Of a stretch of DNA of 64,000 nt, positions 19,766-33,232 are shown in pieces (within the stretch, counting starts at the first letter, position 1; each line of letters starts with the position of its first letter). The stretch lies in the NCBI GenBank assembly GCA_961205875.1, contig OY540813.1, positions 26,693,001 to 26,757,000 on the forward strand, in the 5' to 3' direction. The notes below the pieces were generated by a model. It did not search any database, was not told the DNA's origin, and saw nothing but the letters and a program-made list of their open reading frames with translations. A program made the translations under genes and the position numbers. This stretch comes from Sialis fuliginosa. Its lineage: Eukaryota; Arthropoda; Insecta; Megaloptera; Sialidae.

Positions 19766-22700
19766 TAAAAAAGTTTCCTGTTCGATAACATAGTACTCTG
19801 GAATTATAAATCATGCAAACTTCAGAATAGTATTAAAATGTTTGTTATTTAGTCCACTGTAAGGTATTAAAATTAGAAATCATAACGAAAAATTAATTTT
19901 ATTAATAACAGATTTTTAAGTAATGTAAAAACATCGACATCATGCAGAGCAAGTAGACCAATTTACTAGGTCAACGTTAATGTTACAATTGTTTTTGAAT
20001 CCACAAAATTGAAAGAATGGCATATTAATCATTTCAACCTTAATCTATGATATTTAATTATTGCATTCAGATTGAATTTTAAATGTTAGTTTTCAGTACT
20101 AGTTTTAAGACAATGAATTTACAATTCCAGTATGTAGAATTCGATGTATGCATATTTTTTATAAAAAACTGGATTTTAATTTAATATTTTTAATTAAAAA
20201 AAATTTTTGTATTGATCTGTGTATTTATATTAAAATTGAAAAATGAGACAATTCTGGATTTGAGAATATAAAAGACATTTTTAGTAAGCCTAATTTGATG
20301 TTGGTATCTAACTGATATTTGTTTGTATCACTAGTGTTGCATTTGAGATTTTTCTTGTTATCAACAAAAAATAATAAGTTATTAAATTATTGCAATGAAA
20401 TGGCCGAACTATGCTTGAATAAAAATAATATCATTTGTATAAAAATAAAGTACAGCTTGATTTCAGTTCTATTTTGTGATGTTCGTTAACAATGTAGATA
20501 TAAAAATACCCAGTCCATGAGCACTAAATTTGAAAGCAGAAACTCAATTATAGATAAGAAAATATCTAAAAAATTAAATTTTAGATCAAACATATAAACA
20601 AAACCGTTATCTGCTATGACCTATCACACAAGGGATGTAAGTTAAATTCATATTTTACTTGTATTTATTTGTTACTCATTTTTCCGCACAAATTTGAACA
20701 GTGAATTTTGTAAACAGTATTAAATATTCTTTTATCTACAGTTTGTTGACAACAGAATCATTGTATTTTATGAAGCAATGAAATATGGTTATGTTTTTCA
20801 GATTTTTCTTTCAAAATAAATTTTTATCGGGATGCATAAGATTCATTTCATTTACTTGTTTACTAACTATGATTAAATTTAATTGGCATATAATGTATAA
20901 AGAAATAAACAGCTTATAATACACAATTGAATATCTCGAAAACGGTAAGTTAAACCGAAAGTACAGTTTGAACGTAATTATTCTCTATAATAATTTTCTT
21001 TACAACTTTTTCTTAAAACATTATTTTCTATTACCAATCGTTTCAAAATATTTTTAAAATTGTTATATTGTTATTTTTTTATAAATGAATAAAACATAAA
21101 CTATAAATAGTGATGTTCCGTAAATAAGAGGTTCACATCTACAGTATACAGGAACATTTAAATAAATTCATGATTGTTAGTTTTACCGTTTTGGGGGGAA
21201 ATAGTTCACAGACCGATATGGACACATGTAGTCACAGTGGCGGATTATGGAACGTTGGTACTCGAGGCGGAATGTTAGTTATGCACCCCAACCCCCTAAA
21301 ACATTTTTTGTAAACCAGTTTAAAGGAACATTTAAAAAAAAAAACATTTGATAAGCATAAAAGGTATTCACTAAGATAATAATTAATAAAAAAAAAATAT
21401 ATATATAACCCCTACCTATCTTGTCATCCCTCTATACATTGGCACCTAGGGCGTACCCCCTTTTCTCACTTATTCACTGCTATACACAGATACCATTGAA
21501 ATAATGGTCGTATGTAATTCAAGGACTCTCAAAACGTGTAATTCCGATACAATTTCTAGTTTGAATTTTGCTTCCTCGTCAATATCCGGAAGATAGGGGA
21601 AGTTATTTTAAATGATTATTATATTTCAAATATATTTGTATGCGTTCTACAGGAGATTAAATGCCATCTTATTTTCAAAAACTACATCTTTGCTGCTGGA
21701 GAATAATTGTACATAAACGTGCATACGACAATTACATATATGGGCGTTTCTTTCGCCATTTACTTTAGTTAAATTCATATTAAAATTGACTTCATAATTT
21801 TCCAAAAACATATTATATATAGTTACCTATATACAATTCTTTATAGGACCTCAGTTGAATTTTCAATTTAAAATAATACCTATATAGTATATGCGTATAC
21901 TCATAAAAAAAATTCTAGACCGAAAAAAATCATATTATAGTAAATTGTAAGAACCCTTAACCATTTAAGGCATCCCCATTTAATATTAAACGGTAGAATA
22001 TCGGTTTGCTTCAAAACCCTACGATTCTATTCATTTTATCTGAACGTCGGTTGCTTGTTATAAAAGCTTGTCTTTTACTATAATGACGTTTTTTCTGACA
22101 AATAATGAAAACGATGATTCTTTACATCTATCAATAATGTCATTTTGATGTTCTCTAAATCTTGTAACAATTGCTATAAGGAAATGACAAGGCATATTTT
22201 TTCTTTGGGCTGTAATGATTTTATGTTTAACTTAATGGTACGCATGTGTTCTTTTATATATTTAATATGTAACTAATTAAGATAACGTGATTGTATTCTT
22301 TTGTTGTTCATTAATGTTTTACCCCCTGCAGTGATAGAATTCGGAAAAAGGGGTGGGTGGGTATTTAATTGCATACCATTTAAAGATAGCTTTTATAATT
22401 TTATCAAGTGACAATAGCATAATTTATGACATTGATAAAATAAACAGACTATTTTAAGATATTCATTTATACGTTTAATAAATGAAAAAGAAGAACGTCA
22501 TGGTAATAAATAATTTTCATTTCAATTTAATTAAAATATTTTTATTTATTGAATTTTTTGTCCAATGTTTGATATTTAAAAAAATAAAATACAAATAAGT
22601 TATTATTTTATTTTATTCTAGAAATTCCCCGCTGGTTAACTACCGGTTATTTAAAAAAAAAAATTTCAATTGTTAATAAAAATTTATTACTGATTAAATG

Positions 22701-25700
22701 TTCTAATATTTGTATAGTTTAATTATTCAATATGAATTATTGATTTAATTATTACATCAATATCACAACTATCCTTTTTATTTTTATACAACTTTATAAG
22801 AAAATATTAATTGTAAATTAATCATAGTATAGTCTTAAGTAATTCAAGGGTTTAGGCTTTCTAACAGTTTGGTTTAGTATTTTTCGTGCCAAGATAATAC
22901 AGATTAAAAGATAGATAAAATAAAACTATCTAAATTGTTTTACCTACATATTATACTACAAAAAAAATCTAAAATATTTCTATTGATAAAATGTTAATTA
23001 GTAGTTATTTTATTTTACGTACTTTCATTAACCGAAACAAATTGAAAATGACTTATCAGTATGGCTTTTGTTTAAATATTCAAATTACGTGTCTATTTTA
23101 ACCGGAACTAAAATTTAAATAAAAAATGTAACGGCATTTCAGTTATGAGAGCGGTTATTAATTTCTGAGCAAACATTTAATTGACTGACAAATTCGAATG
23201 ATATGACGCAAGTGTGGGTGCAACTAATTCAACAGCGAGTGAAAGCTTGAAATCGTAACTAGTATTATAGGAGAAATTTTATTTGTTGGTCACGATTGGG
23301 AACAATTTACTAACTTGTTTTAACTCACACAGCATGATATCAATGTTTTATTAGTTTGATATACTAACTAACGTATTAATGATAATATTACAATATCTTT
23401 TCTTCGTACCTCCCATGATATTTGTATAATTTAATTATTTAAATAACTGACACATATAATAGCGGTACTTTTACGTGTGTTACTTTCAAAAATGAAATTT
23501 CGACAGCTTGATACTAAATAAATTGATTTATATGAGATAATATTTGGTACATGATATCTTTGATTTTTGTAATTTATTTTAAATGATTAATAGTCCTTTC
23601 CATAGGCGCAGGTATGAAAATGCAAGTAAAAACTATGTGGAACTTTTTAAAACTGCATGTTTATTTAAAAAAAAAAATTAAAAATGTAGTCAATATTTTT
23701 TACCGATGATTTAATTAAAATTTAATTTCTAATGAAAAAGATAATATAATCAACGAAAATGTCAATAACTAGGTACTTGTTGAAAAATGAAACCTACGTA
23801 TATTTGAAACCATTCTGACCTCCGAATCCGAAACCATTTTCAAAATAAATGGATAAGGTAAAAGCACCAGTTATGGCCGCTATAAGAGCAAGTGATTTTC
23901 ATGAACTCATGTTACTAATAAAACAAGTAACTCTTTATTTAATAAATATAATTACCAAAGCCAAATAAAGTTTGTTTTTTAAATTATAGCCTTTTATTTT
24001 ATTCATGTTTTTTCTCCAGTAATGGCAAAGGTAAAATAAGTAATGAGCACGTAGTGAAAAACACTTGTTAATGATTACAAAATGGTATGTACTACGACAC
24101 AAAAGATATAAAAGAAAGAATCGTTAAATTTTAGACAATGTAAAGCAGTTGCTATGATAATATAATAATTAATAAATAAATTATATTAATAACTAGTTTA
24201 AATGTCCACCATTTGGACACCTATTGGCCGTTTGTCATCAAATCACGCTGTAAGACAGTTAAATGTATATATAAATTAATATTCAGAAATGGTAGTAATC
24301 AAATATCAACACATATTTCTAATTCAGTACATTTAATTAAAAATTTGCCATTACTGAGGTCCTTGCCAAGACTGGTACCACTACCTTATTTAGTTTACAA
24401 ATCTAAACCGTAACCGATATGTCATATCACTAATATGTCACTTGTTATTAAATCTTAATAGATTTAAAACATTATATTTTTTGCATATGCGATCACCAAA
24501 AAAGTTATTATTTCATCGAATTTCATTATTATTCTGTGTTCTACATCGATAAAGGTTAATTAATTATTTTAGGCGTACGAACCGAACCAAACCGACATTT
24601 AATTCTGAACTGCCAGCCAATGTGGATCGATGACAATAAGGCGAACTGTTTGAACCGGTTCAAACTGGTTAAAAATTATAATTAAAAGCTCGGGATATAT
24701 ATTATTTATTAATTCGGGATATTATTTTTAATGGATGTATACGTTTTAATTTAATTTAATTATTTTTAAATTAAAGTTCCAATATACATATAACCAAACC
24801 TAAAGAAATATCAATAATAATAAAAACATAAGAACCGGTTTGAACTTTTAAAAATGTTGAACCAGAGCGAAAATTGAATTGCTTAACCTCTGTGAAGTGC
24901 GAAACAAAACAAAAGTTTTAGCGTTGAAAATAAATGCAAATTTGGGTTATTTTTTGACCATAATTTTTACATAAAATACTGCTCCTCAAGGATTGACATA
25001 TACATTTATTTAAGTTAAATTAATTATGATTTCAAAGTGTCGGCCGTGATTTTGATTTTTAGTGTCTTTTCAATTTGCAATGCAAAAAAGACTAAAATCA
25101 AAGAGAAGCAAATTAGACTTAAAAACTCTATTACTGTTTCTAAGAATTGGAATTTAAAGTAAATTATTTATACCGTGAACTTAAAATTTTATGATTAATA
25201 ACATATAGTTCCGAAAATTGATTTTTTTATTGAAATAAGAGTATCGATTAAAAGTAAACTAATTGTAAATAAGATAAAATATACAAATAAAAATCTTTAG
25301 AAACCAATAAAATAAGATTAAAATAAGTTAAAACCTCTTAAATGCATTGTGTGTACATTAAATAATATAAAATAGTTTAATACCATAATGGATAGCTGAA
25401 AGAGAAATATTTTATATTTAAATAGACATTCATCTTTTAATCAGACAATGCTAAAGAAAACATAAATAACTTTGATTTATCTTTATGGTTGCTTCAAGTG
25501 TCAAAACATAGCAATTAATTGTAATATATTGTTTTTTAATTTTAATTTAAATATAATGAGTTATATGCAAAGATTTTTTAAGAACGTATTCAATGTTTAG
25601 TTGTAATATTTTTCTTACACATAAAAATATATATGTATAATGAAATAATAATAGTAAATTTTACTAGCAAAAATTTTAATGGAAACAATCATTTTTTAAC

Positions 25701-25833
25701 ATTTTGTGTAACAAAAGTATGATTGTAATTATAACATTAATTGACCTTAAAAAAATAAGTACATTTTTTTAATAATAATATATTAACAAAAATGTCATTA
25801 TATTACGGACATTGAAGTGTTCAATTATATATA
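19766..25833. other. Long AT-rich stretch, few recognisable parts
   Basis: About 6 kb with no supported gene. Recognisable pieces: 21235-21480 starts CAGTGGCGGATTATGG and is rich in CCCC near 21285 and 21470, like a broken hAT-type element; 20925-20970 has a TCTCGAAAACGGTAAG transposon-tail phrase; 24585-24870 has repeated GAACC/CCGGTT motifs (GAACCGGTTC at 24655, AACCGGTTTGAAC near 24833), possibly a decayed relative of the GAACCC-rich hAT at 34512. The rest is filler. Confidence 0.5.
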
Positions 25834-26019
25834 CAGGATTAGTCATATCAGGTGAACAAACTTGAACAGTTTATCTAGAAAAAATTTCAAGTAAAAAAGT
25901 TCATATAAACATGACTGTGTCCAGAAATTCTTCGCGAGAGATCTACAGACTCAAATATTTTGTCTAAAATTAGTTTTTATTTAAATATTTTGAGAACCCA
26001 TTGTGATACAGTTATGAAA

Positions 26020-26072
26020 TTTTATAATCGGTTTAGTATTAAACACGTATTAATACTAAACCGATTATAAAA
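26020..26072. repeat. Perfect 22-bp hairpin inside foldback copy 2
   Basis: The 22-base left arm (26020-26041, core ATAATCGGTTTAGTATTA) is the exact inverted copy of 26051-26072, with a 9-base loop. In copy 1 the equivalent sequence occurs once per arm some hundreds of bases apart. Here the two arms are almost joined, as expected of a deletion or template switch at this spot. Confidence 0.75.
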
Positions 26073-26130
26073 AGAAAGATCGAGTGAAAATTTTGAAATC
26101 GTAGAACAATTTTTCTTTAAAAAATGATCA
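26073..26130 (+). repeat. Fragment of the 3775/56505 repeat tail
   Basis: AGAAAGATCGAGTGAAAATT then TTGAAATCGTAGAACA parallels the 3' block near 4432 and 57195 (AGAAAGATCAATTTAAAATT, TTGAAATCGGAGAACA). It begins exactly where the perfect hairpin ends. Confidence 0.6.
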
Positions 26131-26740
26131 CTAAGCTTTTCATATTTTTGATAATAAAACAACTCATAATAAAGATACAACGCATTTTATTCATTATTGA
26201 ATAAAAATCACAATTGCCATGGAAAATTAAAATATTTACTCGAGTGCAATATTAAAAAGTCAAGTAAGCTTTGGAAAAAAGAATGGTTGATGTTTAAAAT
26301 TTTTATATTTGTTAAAATTCGTTGCTTATTTTGTTAATGTATTAAAGCAATGCTGGTTTTAGGGAGGGGGGCTGGGCGACCGTCGGGGTTCCAATACAGA
26401 AGGGGCGGCGGACGGCCACATGGAGAAAAACTTAGCTTGAATTTTAGTAGATTTTTTAGGAAAAAAATTAAGATAATAAAAAAAAAGATATAACTTAAAG
26501 GGCCCACTGGCCCCATATATCCCTGGTTTAAATAATTATTGGTTTACTGGAAATCGATAACACGTATAATACTAAACCAGGTATCAAATTTAAGTACTGT
26601 ATCACAATAGATTCTCAAAATATTAAATAAAAACTAATTTGAGACAAAATCTTTGAGAATCTGAAGCTCCCTCACAAAGAGTTTCCGGACACATGTTTAT
26701 ATGAACTTTTTTGCTTGAATTTTTTTCTTAATAAACTGTT

Positions 26741-29574
26741 ATGTTGTTATGGTGTTAAAATAAGACTTGTTCTGAATTTTTTAATAATACTGTAACCCTA
26801 CATATGTTTTCTTCAAAAACTTTTCCTGCCTCCGAAAATAACCTCTCCGAATAGACTGATGCATACTAATCTAAACTTGGCTAATAGTTTTATTAAGATA
26901 ATGCAGTATTGTTTATGATACATGCACTATAATAGTAATGTATTGGTGCTTTAATTTCGCGTAGTAGGCATTCTTTTATCTATAAAAATTATACCATCTT
27001 CTCTATTGTGAATATGTCTAGATGCTGTTTGTAATTTATTACATTTATAATATGACACTAGAAATGTAATAAGATTCAATCAAGAAGAACGTATGATATA
27101 CAAACAATTTAATCGATCTTACGAAGCTGTAAAAAATAATATTTTTTATATTATAATGTAGGACTCTATGTCTCTTCTATTTAAGAAATACCATATAAAA
27201 TAATGTTATATTAATTTAAGGTAATAATCTATGTAGAAAGCATAAATATATTGTTTTAATAATCCGGTTCCTGCCAGAATTTAAAATTCCAGTTCCGGTA
27301 CCTTCCTAATTATAATGTCTTTAAATTGACATATATGTTTATTTATACATAGACTCAAAATAAAAATATTTTAATTTTACAAAGTCTACTTTATATACCT
27401 ACAAGTTTTAATTTTAAAGGAAAATAAAATTAAACAATAATTTTAATATTATTATAATTAGTAACAACTGGAAAAACGGAGAAACTGTGGTTTCTTAGTC
27501 ACTTAAACTAAAAATATACACCTTAACCACAATAAAACAATGTCACTCGACACGTGTTTCGACTTCACATGAAGTTCTCGTCAGGAACCTAACAGTTCTA
27601 GACTGATAATTATTAAGACAAAATAATATCAAATCATTAAATCGAAGTTTTGCTGTAGTTCTTAAGAGTACATTTAGTAAATGCCCCAATTTTCCAATTC
27701 AATAGTAAAATAATATTATTTATTATCGTAATAAAACTATGTATGTGCAATATAATTTGTATAACAATAATAATATGTTTATTTAAATAAAATTCGTATT
27801 TGTTCATTTATGAATGTTATAAAATTGTTGAGTTATTTTACACTGGTAAGTAATTTTCATGTGAAGCTTTTTCTCTGAAACAACGTTTTAAATTATCTAT
27901 GTTTCTACTATCTTTTGACACATTTAATAGTGAGCACAAACAGGCACATTTTTCTCAACTGACAGATAACAAATTTTTGCAATCATTCTTCTATTGTAAT
28001 ATGTCTCTGTCATTAAATTGTTACTTAAACAGCTTTTTTTTGTTAGCCGTCATTCTTTATTTTTCTTCTGGAGATCTAATTTCTGTGATAAAAAATTATA
28101 TCATATGAATGATTAATTTTTCTTGCAACATTTATTTTTATTTTCGACATAAATATTATTTATTTTATATATTTTTTTCTCTTTTATTAAAATTATTTTT
28201 AAAAAGGATTTGTTATAATTCGTATTGAAAAAATATTTTGGATACATTAAAAAAATATACAAACATTTAAAACAGTAGTATTCAAATTCAATATAAATGG
28301 ATATTTCTATTAAAATTTAAATTATTTATCATACGAGCTACCGAAAATACTGTCGCGTTTGATGGTTTGGTGACCGCTGATTTAAAATATAACAGTTATA
28401 CATTTTTTAAAGATTTTGGACAACATTATATTAAAAAAAATTAATAACACAATGCTTATTGTCAAAAGATAAATTTAGGAACAATGCGTTATGAAATAAC
28501 AATTTTGTTATAAATAAAAGATAACGTTGAACTATGAAATATTAAAAATAATATTCATAGTGTGAGCCATTGAAATTTAAAAACAATAAGCCATAAATTT
28601 TTATTCGAAATATTTTATATTTGACCCTTAACACATAAGAATGTTGTTTTATTTATGACTGATTTAGTCATTTTATATAAACACACACTAATTAAGAAGG
28701 AATGTCTGATAATAATAATAATTTGTTTCTACATTTTCTTTATTAATGATAGAAAACGTAATGTAGGCGTATTTTCTTTACAGTTAATAATATTAATTAT
28801 CATTGTAACGGTTTATTTTTATTGTTATTTATTGCTTTATTTTTGATGCTGATAATAATACAATGTATAAAATATTGTTATATATTATTGTTTAATTTTA
28901 TTTGTCTGAATTATTTATAATTAATTATACCTACTATAATAAATGCGTTCTAAAATTTAATAAAATGATTGATATTATATTTTTAAATTATTATGAGTAT
29001 GTAAATACAATTTCTATTTTATTTCAGATCATTCGTATACATAAATAGACCAAATATCAGATTTATAACATTATGATGTAAATTCGCAAACAATGTACAT
29101 ATAGAAAATTTCTGAAATCTGTATTTATTTCCTCATACTGTAAATCTGGATTTTATAACATATATACATATTTCGCATTTCCTTTCTCTTTGCAGATCTG
29201 CCCAAAGGCTCTACCATTTTATTTATTGTATTCATTCTTTTTTCTGACTGCCTGACATGTTCCGTGCTTTGAAAAATGGAGCACAAAATACATATATCCT
29301 GTAGAATTGTTTATGCGCTTTAGATACATTTAGAGTTAACGGTCCCATATACCTTTTTTGTTATTTTCTCTATTGTCTAAATAAAATCTTTTTGTTTTTT
29401 GAAATATATAGTGCATTATTTATTATTATAATAGTTTTAGTTGTATCTGTCCCAGTTGCGTATCAATACTTATAGGTATTATATATGTAGGCTCTGTCTG
29501 TGTGATATCAATATTTTGGTATTTTTTATTCGTTTTACATACAATATCCACTTTGATAGTTCTTAAACTATTTC
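26741..29574. other. AT-rich stretch with one repeat motif
   Basis: 27525-27600 contains AACCACAATAAAACAATGT followed by GACACGTGTTTCGAC, a phrase shared by many dispersed insect repeats; its first part recurs at 40850. Good splice-acceptor-like tracts occur at 29023 (TTTTATTTCAG) and 29196 (CTTTCTCTTTGCAG), with an AATAAA near 29380, but no convincing open frame follows either. No gene is supported. Confidence 0.5.
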
Positions 29575-29645
29575 TGGCGGTCTGTTTGTTTGTTCTGACT
29601 TGACACGAAAATTACTAAACTAATTTTGATAGGTCTTTAACTGTT
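29575..29645. repeat. Non-LTR retroelement tail-like fragment
   Basis: GTCTGTTTGTTTGTTCTGAC followed by AAAATTACTAAACTAATTTTGAT is the reverse of the familiar insect LINE tail that ends in ATCGGT(T/C)CAGTAGTTTT and GACAGAC repeats. A forward version lies at 43491-43538. Confidence 0.4.
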
Positions 29646-29657
29646 TTTAAAGCTTAA

Positions 29658-30020
29658 CCCTTTGGACGCGTAACACGAAAAAAAAATATGCTCTAGAAAA
29701 TGCAGATTTGCCACCAAAAATAAAATGTTCCAAAAAATTTAAAAAATATTTTTTTTATTGCGTACTTAATGTAAGGCATCAAATAAAATATTTACAAAAC
29801 ATGGGCGTCGCATGGTTTTAGTTTTGAAGGGGGTAGAAAGAATACAAAAATTAATTAAAGAAAACAAAACAGCAATTATTAAATAAATTAAACTTTATTA
29901 GAGTAACAGTATGAACATACATATATATAAAAATGTATTACGAAATTAATTACAACCCTACATACGCGACAGGGGGTGAAATATATAATTTTTCCTTTAC
30001 TTGATTTTTATTCCAAAGGG
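29658..30020. mobile_element. TTAA MITE with CCCTTTGGA ends
   Basis: TTAA (29654-29657) then CCCTTTGGA; on the right TCCAAAGGG then TTAA (30021-30024). The 9-bp inverted ends are perfect and the target is TTAA, fitting a piggyBac-like non-autonomous element of 363 bp. Its interior includes CATGGGCGTCGCATGG and GACAGGGGGTGAAA, which resemble pieces of another element type. No coding frame. Confidence 0.75.
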
Positions 30021-30024
30021 TTAA

Positions 30025-31745
30025 TATCCTAGAATTAGTTTAGTAATGTCAGTTATTTTATCCGAGACAAATTATTATTATAGATAACATAGTAGATATA
30101 AATTTTATCATTATAATCAATTTAGATATAGTAACTATACATTTTTTTCTATTTTTTCTTCTTAATATAAATTGAGCATTGTGTAATAGTATTCCAATAA
30201 ATTATATTTTATGAGTTATTGCTTTTGTGGGATGTTTTTTCATAAGAAAACTATAAATAATCTATACATATAACTTTTTTTACAATTAAAATTTTGTACG
30301 AGCAGTTTAGTCTTCAATTTATTTATTTTTTATACACAAAATTAGTTTTTTATGTATTGAACTGTTTATAGTTTGTACGATATATTTTTTATCGATGCGA
30401 GTAGTACAGTTTTTTATTGAAAATATTACTATTTTTATTTATTTTTTATCGAGTATATCTTTTAATATTTTTTGCGAAGGTTAATTAATTTTTTATAATA
30501 TCAGTTATTCCTGGATATTCATAAATATAACTGAAATTATTCGTTTAAAATTAATTTTAATTTTTATATTTTGTATTATTTAAATCTTATTGATTAATTT
30601 TTTTTGTTACGTAACGTATGAAGTTAGCATTGTAACAAACCATAAATACAATTGAAATGATTCAATAATAGAAAAAAAATTATGGAAATTATATTTTACT
30701 ATATTTTTTGTAAAAAAAAAACATAATTAGGAAAAAATGTTGTATAATATTATTTAAGAAAAACAACAAAAACATATTTCTCCTCACACCCTCTTTCTAA
30801 GAGTTCTGTTATTTAAAAAAAATAACAAAAATGCGGCAAATAAATAATTATAATCAACATTTAAATGATCATAATTGTACAATTATTTTGTATGAATATG
30901 ATTTGTTAAGTTTCTATACAAACAAGAATTGATCAATTGTTGAAGGAAATAATTACCAAAGTAATTATATCGCAGTGTACTTAGACACGATAATTCATTT
31001 TAGTAATTATTGAAGTATTGAAATATACAAATCCACTTTAAAGTTAGTACAGGATATTTTGTTCATTAATCTTCACCTGCCCTCGATTTGAACGTATCTC
31101 TCCTGTACAGAAACTAAGTTTATAAAATTCAATTTCCTGATTTAGAACTGGCTTCTAGCGGAGAACTATTATAACTTTAAAATATAATCTTCAAGTAGTT
31201 ATATGTTTTAGGTATGTTCTTTATTTATTTATCATAAACTTTATTTTCCTGTGTTTAGAATAAAATAATAGATTACTTGTATCATACATACATAGAGTTT
31301 TCCAAAAATTTGTTATCGGCTTAGAGTTAATTTTCGTTATTTATTTATTTAAATTCGTTTTTTTAAACATTAATGCCTTGTAGTATAATGAATAAATCTT
31401 GATATTTACAACTCAAAAATAAATTAGGGAAACTAACTCATAGAAAACAAATTGCTAACATATGGTTACTACAAGATTTTTTTATGCATTATTTTACAGA
31501 AAAAAAACTTTTCTTCGAGTTTTATGTAAAACATTTTATACGCGCTGTTTCAAAAATAAAAATTCAAAAATTGACAAGTGTAACATCCGTTTTCGGTTTA
31601 GTGATGCTCTTCAAAAATAACACGATCACGTCTACTCTATACAAGTGTTTTAAATTTAACTTATTATGTTTGTAAGTTTAATTGTATAACAAACCATTTT
31701 CTGGATATTCGTTTTTATGTAATAAATGTTTTAAAAAGTCTTGAG
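30025..31745. other. AT-rich stretch without recognised gene
   Basis: No exon, RNA gene or element end. The open frame 31484-31675 has weak resemblance (CGCTGTTTCA…AACATCCGT.TTCGGTT) to 15405-15490 and is probably decayed repeat. Confidence 0.5.
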
Positions 31746-31749
31746 TATA

Positions 31750-31804
31750 TATAATGCACTAACTTCAGAACAGTTTCGAAAACGACAGAAGTTAGTGCAT
31801 TATA
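31750..31804. repeat. Perfect 17-bp hairpin
   Basis: TATAATGCACTAACTTC (31750-31766) and its exact complement (31788-31804) enclose a 21-base loop (AGAACAGTTTCGAAAACGACA apart from edges). Compact enough for a small structured RNA or a MITE remnant; it directly precedes a family A hairpin. Confidence 0.65.
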
Positions 31805-31825
31805 GTATATGACTATACGAGTTTT

Positions 31826-32020
31826 AGAACTCACCTCCAAAACTCGTTAATTCCATTTTTTTTAAATCGAGATGGCAGTTGATTTTGAAAGAATTTTTTT
31901 TGTATTATTTTGCTCTAAACTGACTACAATATAAAAGAATGTCAAAAATTCTGTCGAAATCCGCTGCTATCTCGTTTTTTTTTTAAATGGGACGAACGAA
32001 TTTTGAAACACCTCTTCACA
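31826..32020. mobile_element. Hairpin MITE family A (copy 2)
   Basis: Shares with copy 1 (9615-9894) TCCAAAACTCGTT, AAATCGAGATGGCAGTTGAT, TTGAAAGAATT and the inverted counterpart GTCAAAAATTCTGTCGAAAT with ACGAACGAATTTTGAAACAC. It is shorter because the inner arm is reduced. No coding frame. Confidence 0.65.
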
Positions 32021-32429
32021 TATTATGTTAATTTTATGTATTATACGATATTAACAACAGTTTTTATTTTCAGAGCGAATAATTTTTTTCCTGACTTATT
32101 TAAGGTAAGTTTTTTTATACATCAGTAAAAAATATCCCTCATGGCTTATATATTTATTAAGCACACTTAAATGTCAAACAACAACATAATACGTTGTAAT
32201 TTGTTTCACAATAATTACTTCATACAATTTGACTTCTTAATTATTCAATAGTTATCAATAAATCAGTACATCAGACAAACATATAATCAACTTTGATTCA
32301 ATCACTATCACAATCTATATACAGCGATGTCTTTCCGTAAATAAATACACCAACATATAATTAAATATCATGAAAAATAAATGACACATTATAATAAGTA
32401 GGAGTGTCAACAGTACAAAATGTTAATCG

Positions 32430-32620
32430 GGATATTTAATTGAGTGTGAGACAGAACAACATAGTGCAGGTGATTGGGATCGACCACCCACGAGTTTTGG
32501 CGACCAAACGTGGGAAGTTCCAAGTTGTATTCACTACTTGAGGTTGTTGTTGCTTGTAATAGTAGTGGTCGTGCATAGGTCACTAGATGTACTGTCTTGT
32601 ATAGATATTTAATTATGTGG
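32430..32620. promoter_or_regulatory. Enhancer-like block with Ci and Su(H) motifs
   Basis: A non-repetitive, less AT-rich block. Within 50 bp it has CAGGTG (E-box, 32467-32472), GACCACCCA (32482-32490, an exact Cubitus interruptus/Gli consensus) and CGTGGGAA (32509-32516, exact Su(H) consensus YGTGRGAA); AGGTCA follows near 32576. Together they suggest a developmental enhancer reading Hedgehog and Notch input. Motif matches alone do not prove function. Confidence 0.35.
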
Positions 32621-33232
32621 GTGATTAGTTTATCAGATATTTTATGTTGGTTTAGTTCTTTTACTCATTTTTAATTTCTTATACTATCATATTTGTATAT
32701 GTAACAAATTAAATACGTATAGTATAAATATGTATCTATTTTAAACCATTTTTTTCGAATTCGAGGTTTAGTTGTAAATATTTATTTTGACCATCCCTGA
32801 ATCCATTTTAATTATTTTTGCTATGATGGCTTTCTGTTTGTAGACGCTGTTGGTCAAAACACTCAAAACAACTTATAGATCAATTTTCTTCTAGGATTTA
32901 CTCTTGTTATTTTTTGAATTTTTATAATTATTAATGAAACAGTGCAAATTAAAATAAATAGTCTGCGCGACTACCGCGGGAAGCAAAATTTATTTGATAA
33001 TGAAAGAATAAAAAATGTGTTTGATGAAGATAGTTTTTTTTTCTCGAAGTTCCGCCGTGATAATAATAGAAATAGCTACATTTTCCTTTAGGAAATTTAC
33101 TAAAAATATTAGAGACAAAACTTATGTCTTCATACTCATTAAAAAAATATTTTTAAGGAAATAATTTAAAATTATTTTTCACATGGTTCATATAACAGAA
33201 ACAAATGTCTAGAATGAAAGTGTCGAATCCGT

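Larger units (their letters stand above)
25834..26740. mobile_element. Foldback family C (copy 2), truncated and rearranged
   Basis: Starts CAGGATTAGTC after ATATATA (left end equivalent to 16297). The left arm runs to about 26041 and a right arm from about 26500, sharing GGGCCCACTGGCCCCATA, CTGGAAATCGATAACAC, TTTCCGGACACATGTTTATA and more with copy 1. The right terminus is missing: homology stops after AATAAACTGTT at about 26740. The middle has been replaced by other sequence, including 26073-26130 (3' block of the 3775/56505 repeat) and a GC-rich patch at 26350-26425. Confidence 0.75.

Noticed and set aside
27786-27845. Possible exon MNVIKLLSYFTL followed by GTAAGT
   Set aside because: Phase 0 donor does not fit the 61176 exon, and the peptide is ordinary for AT-rich DNA.
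29197-29400. Terminal exon after CTTTCTCTTTGCAG with AATAAA downstream
   Set aside because: No sustained open frame; acceptor-like tracts are frequent in T-rich DNA.
32076-32106. 31-base exon between TTTTCAG and GTAAGT
   Set aside because: Lies next to a MITE whose other copy has the same donor-like motif within an inverted repeat; no protein-like frame.
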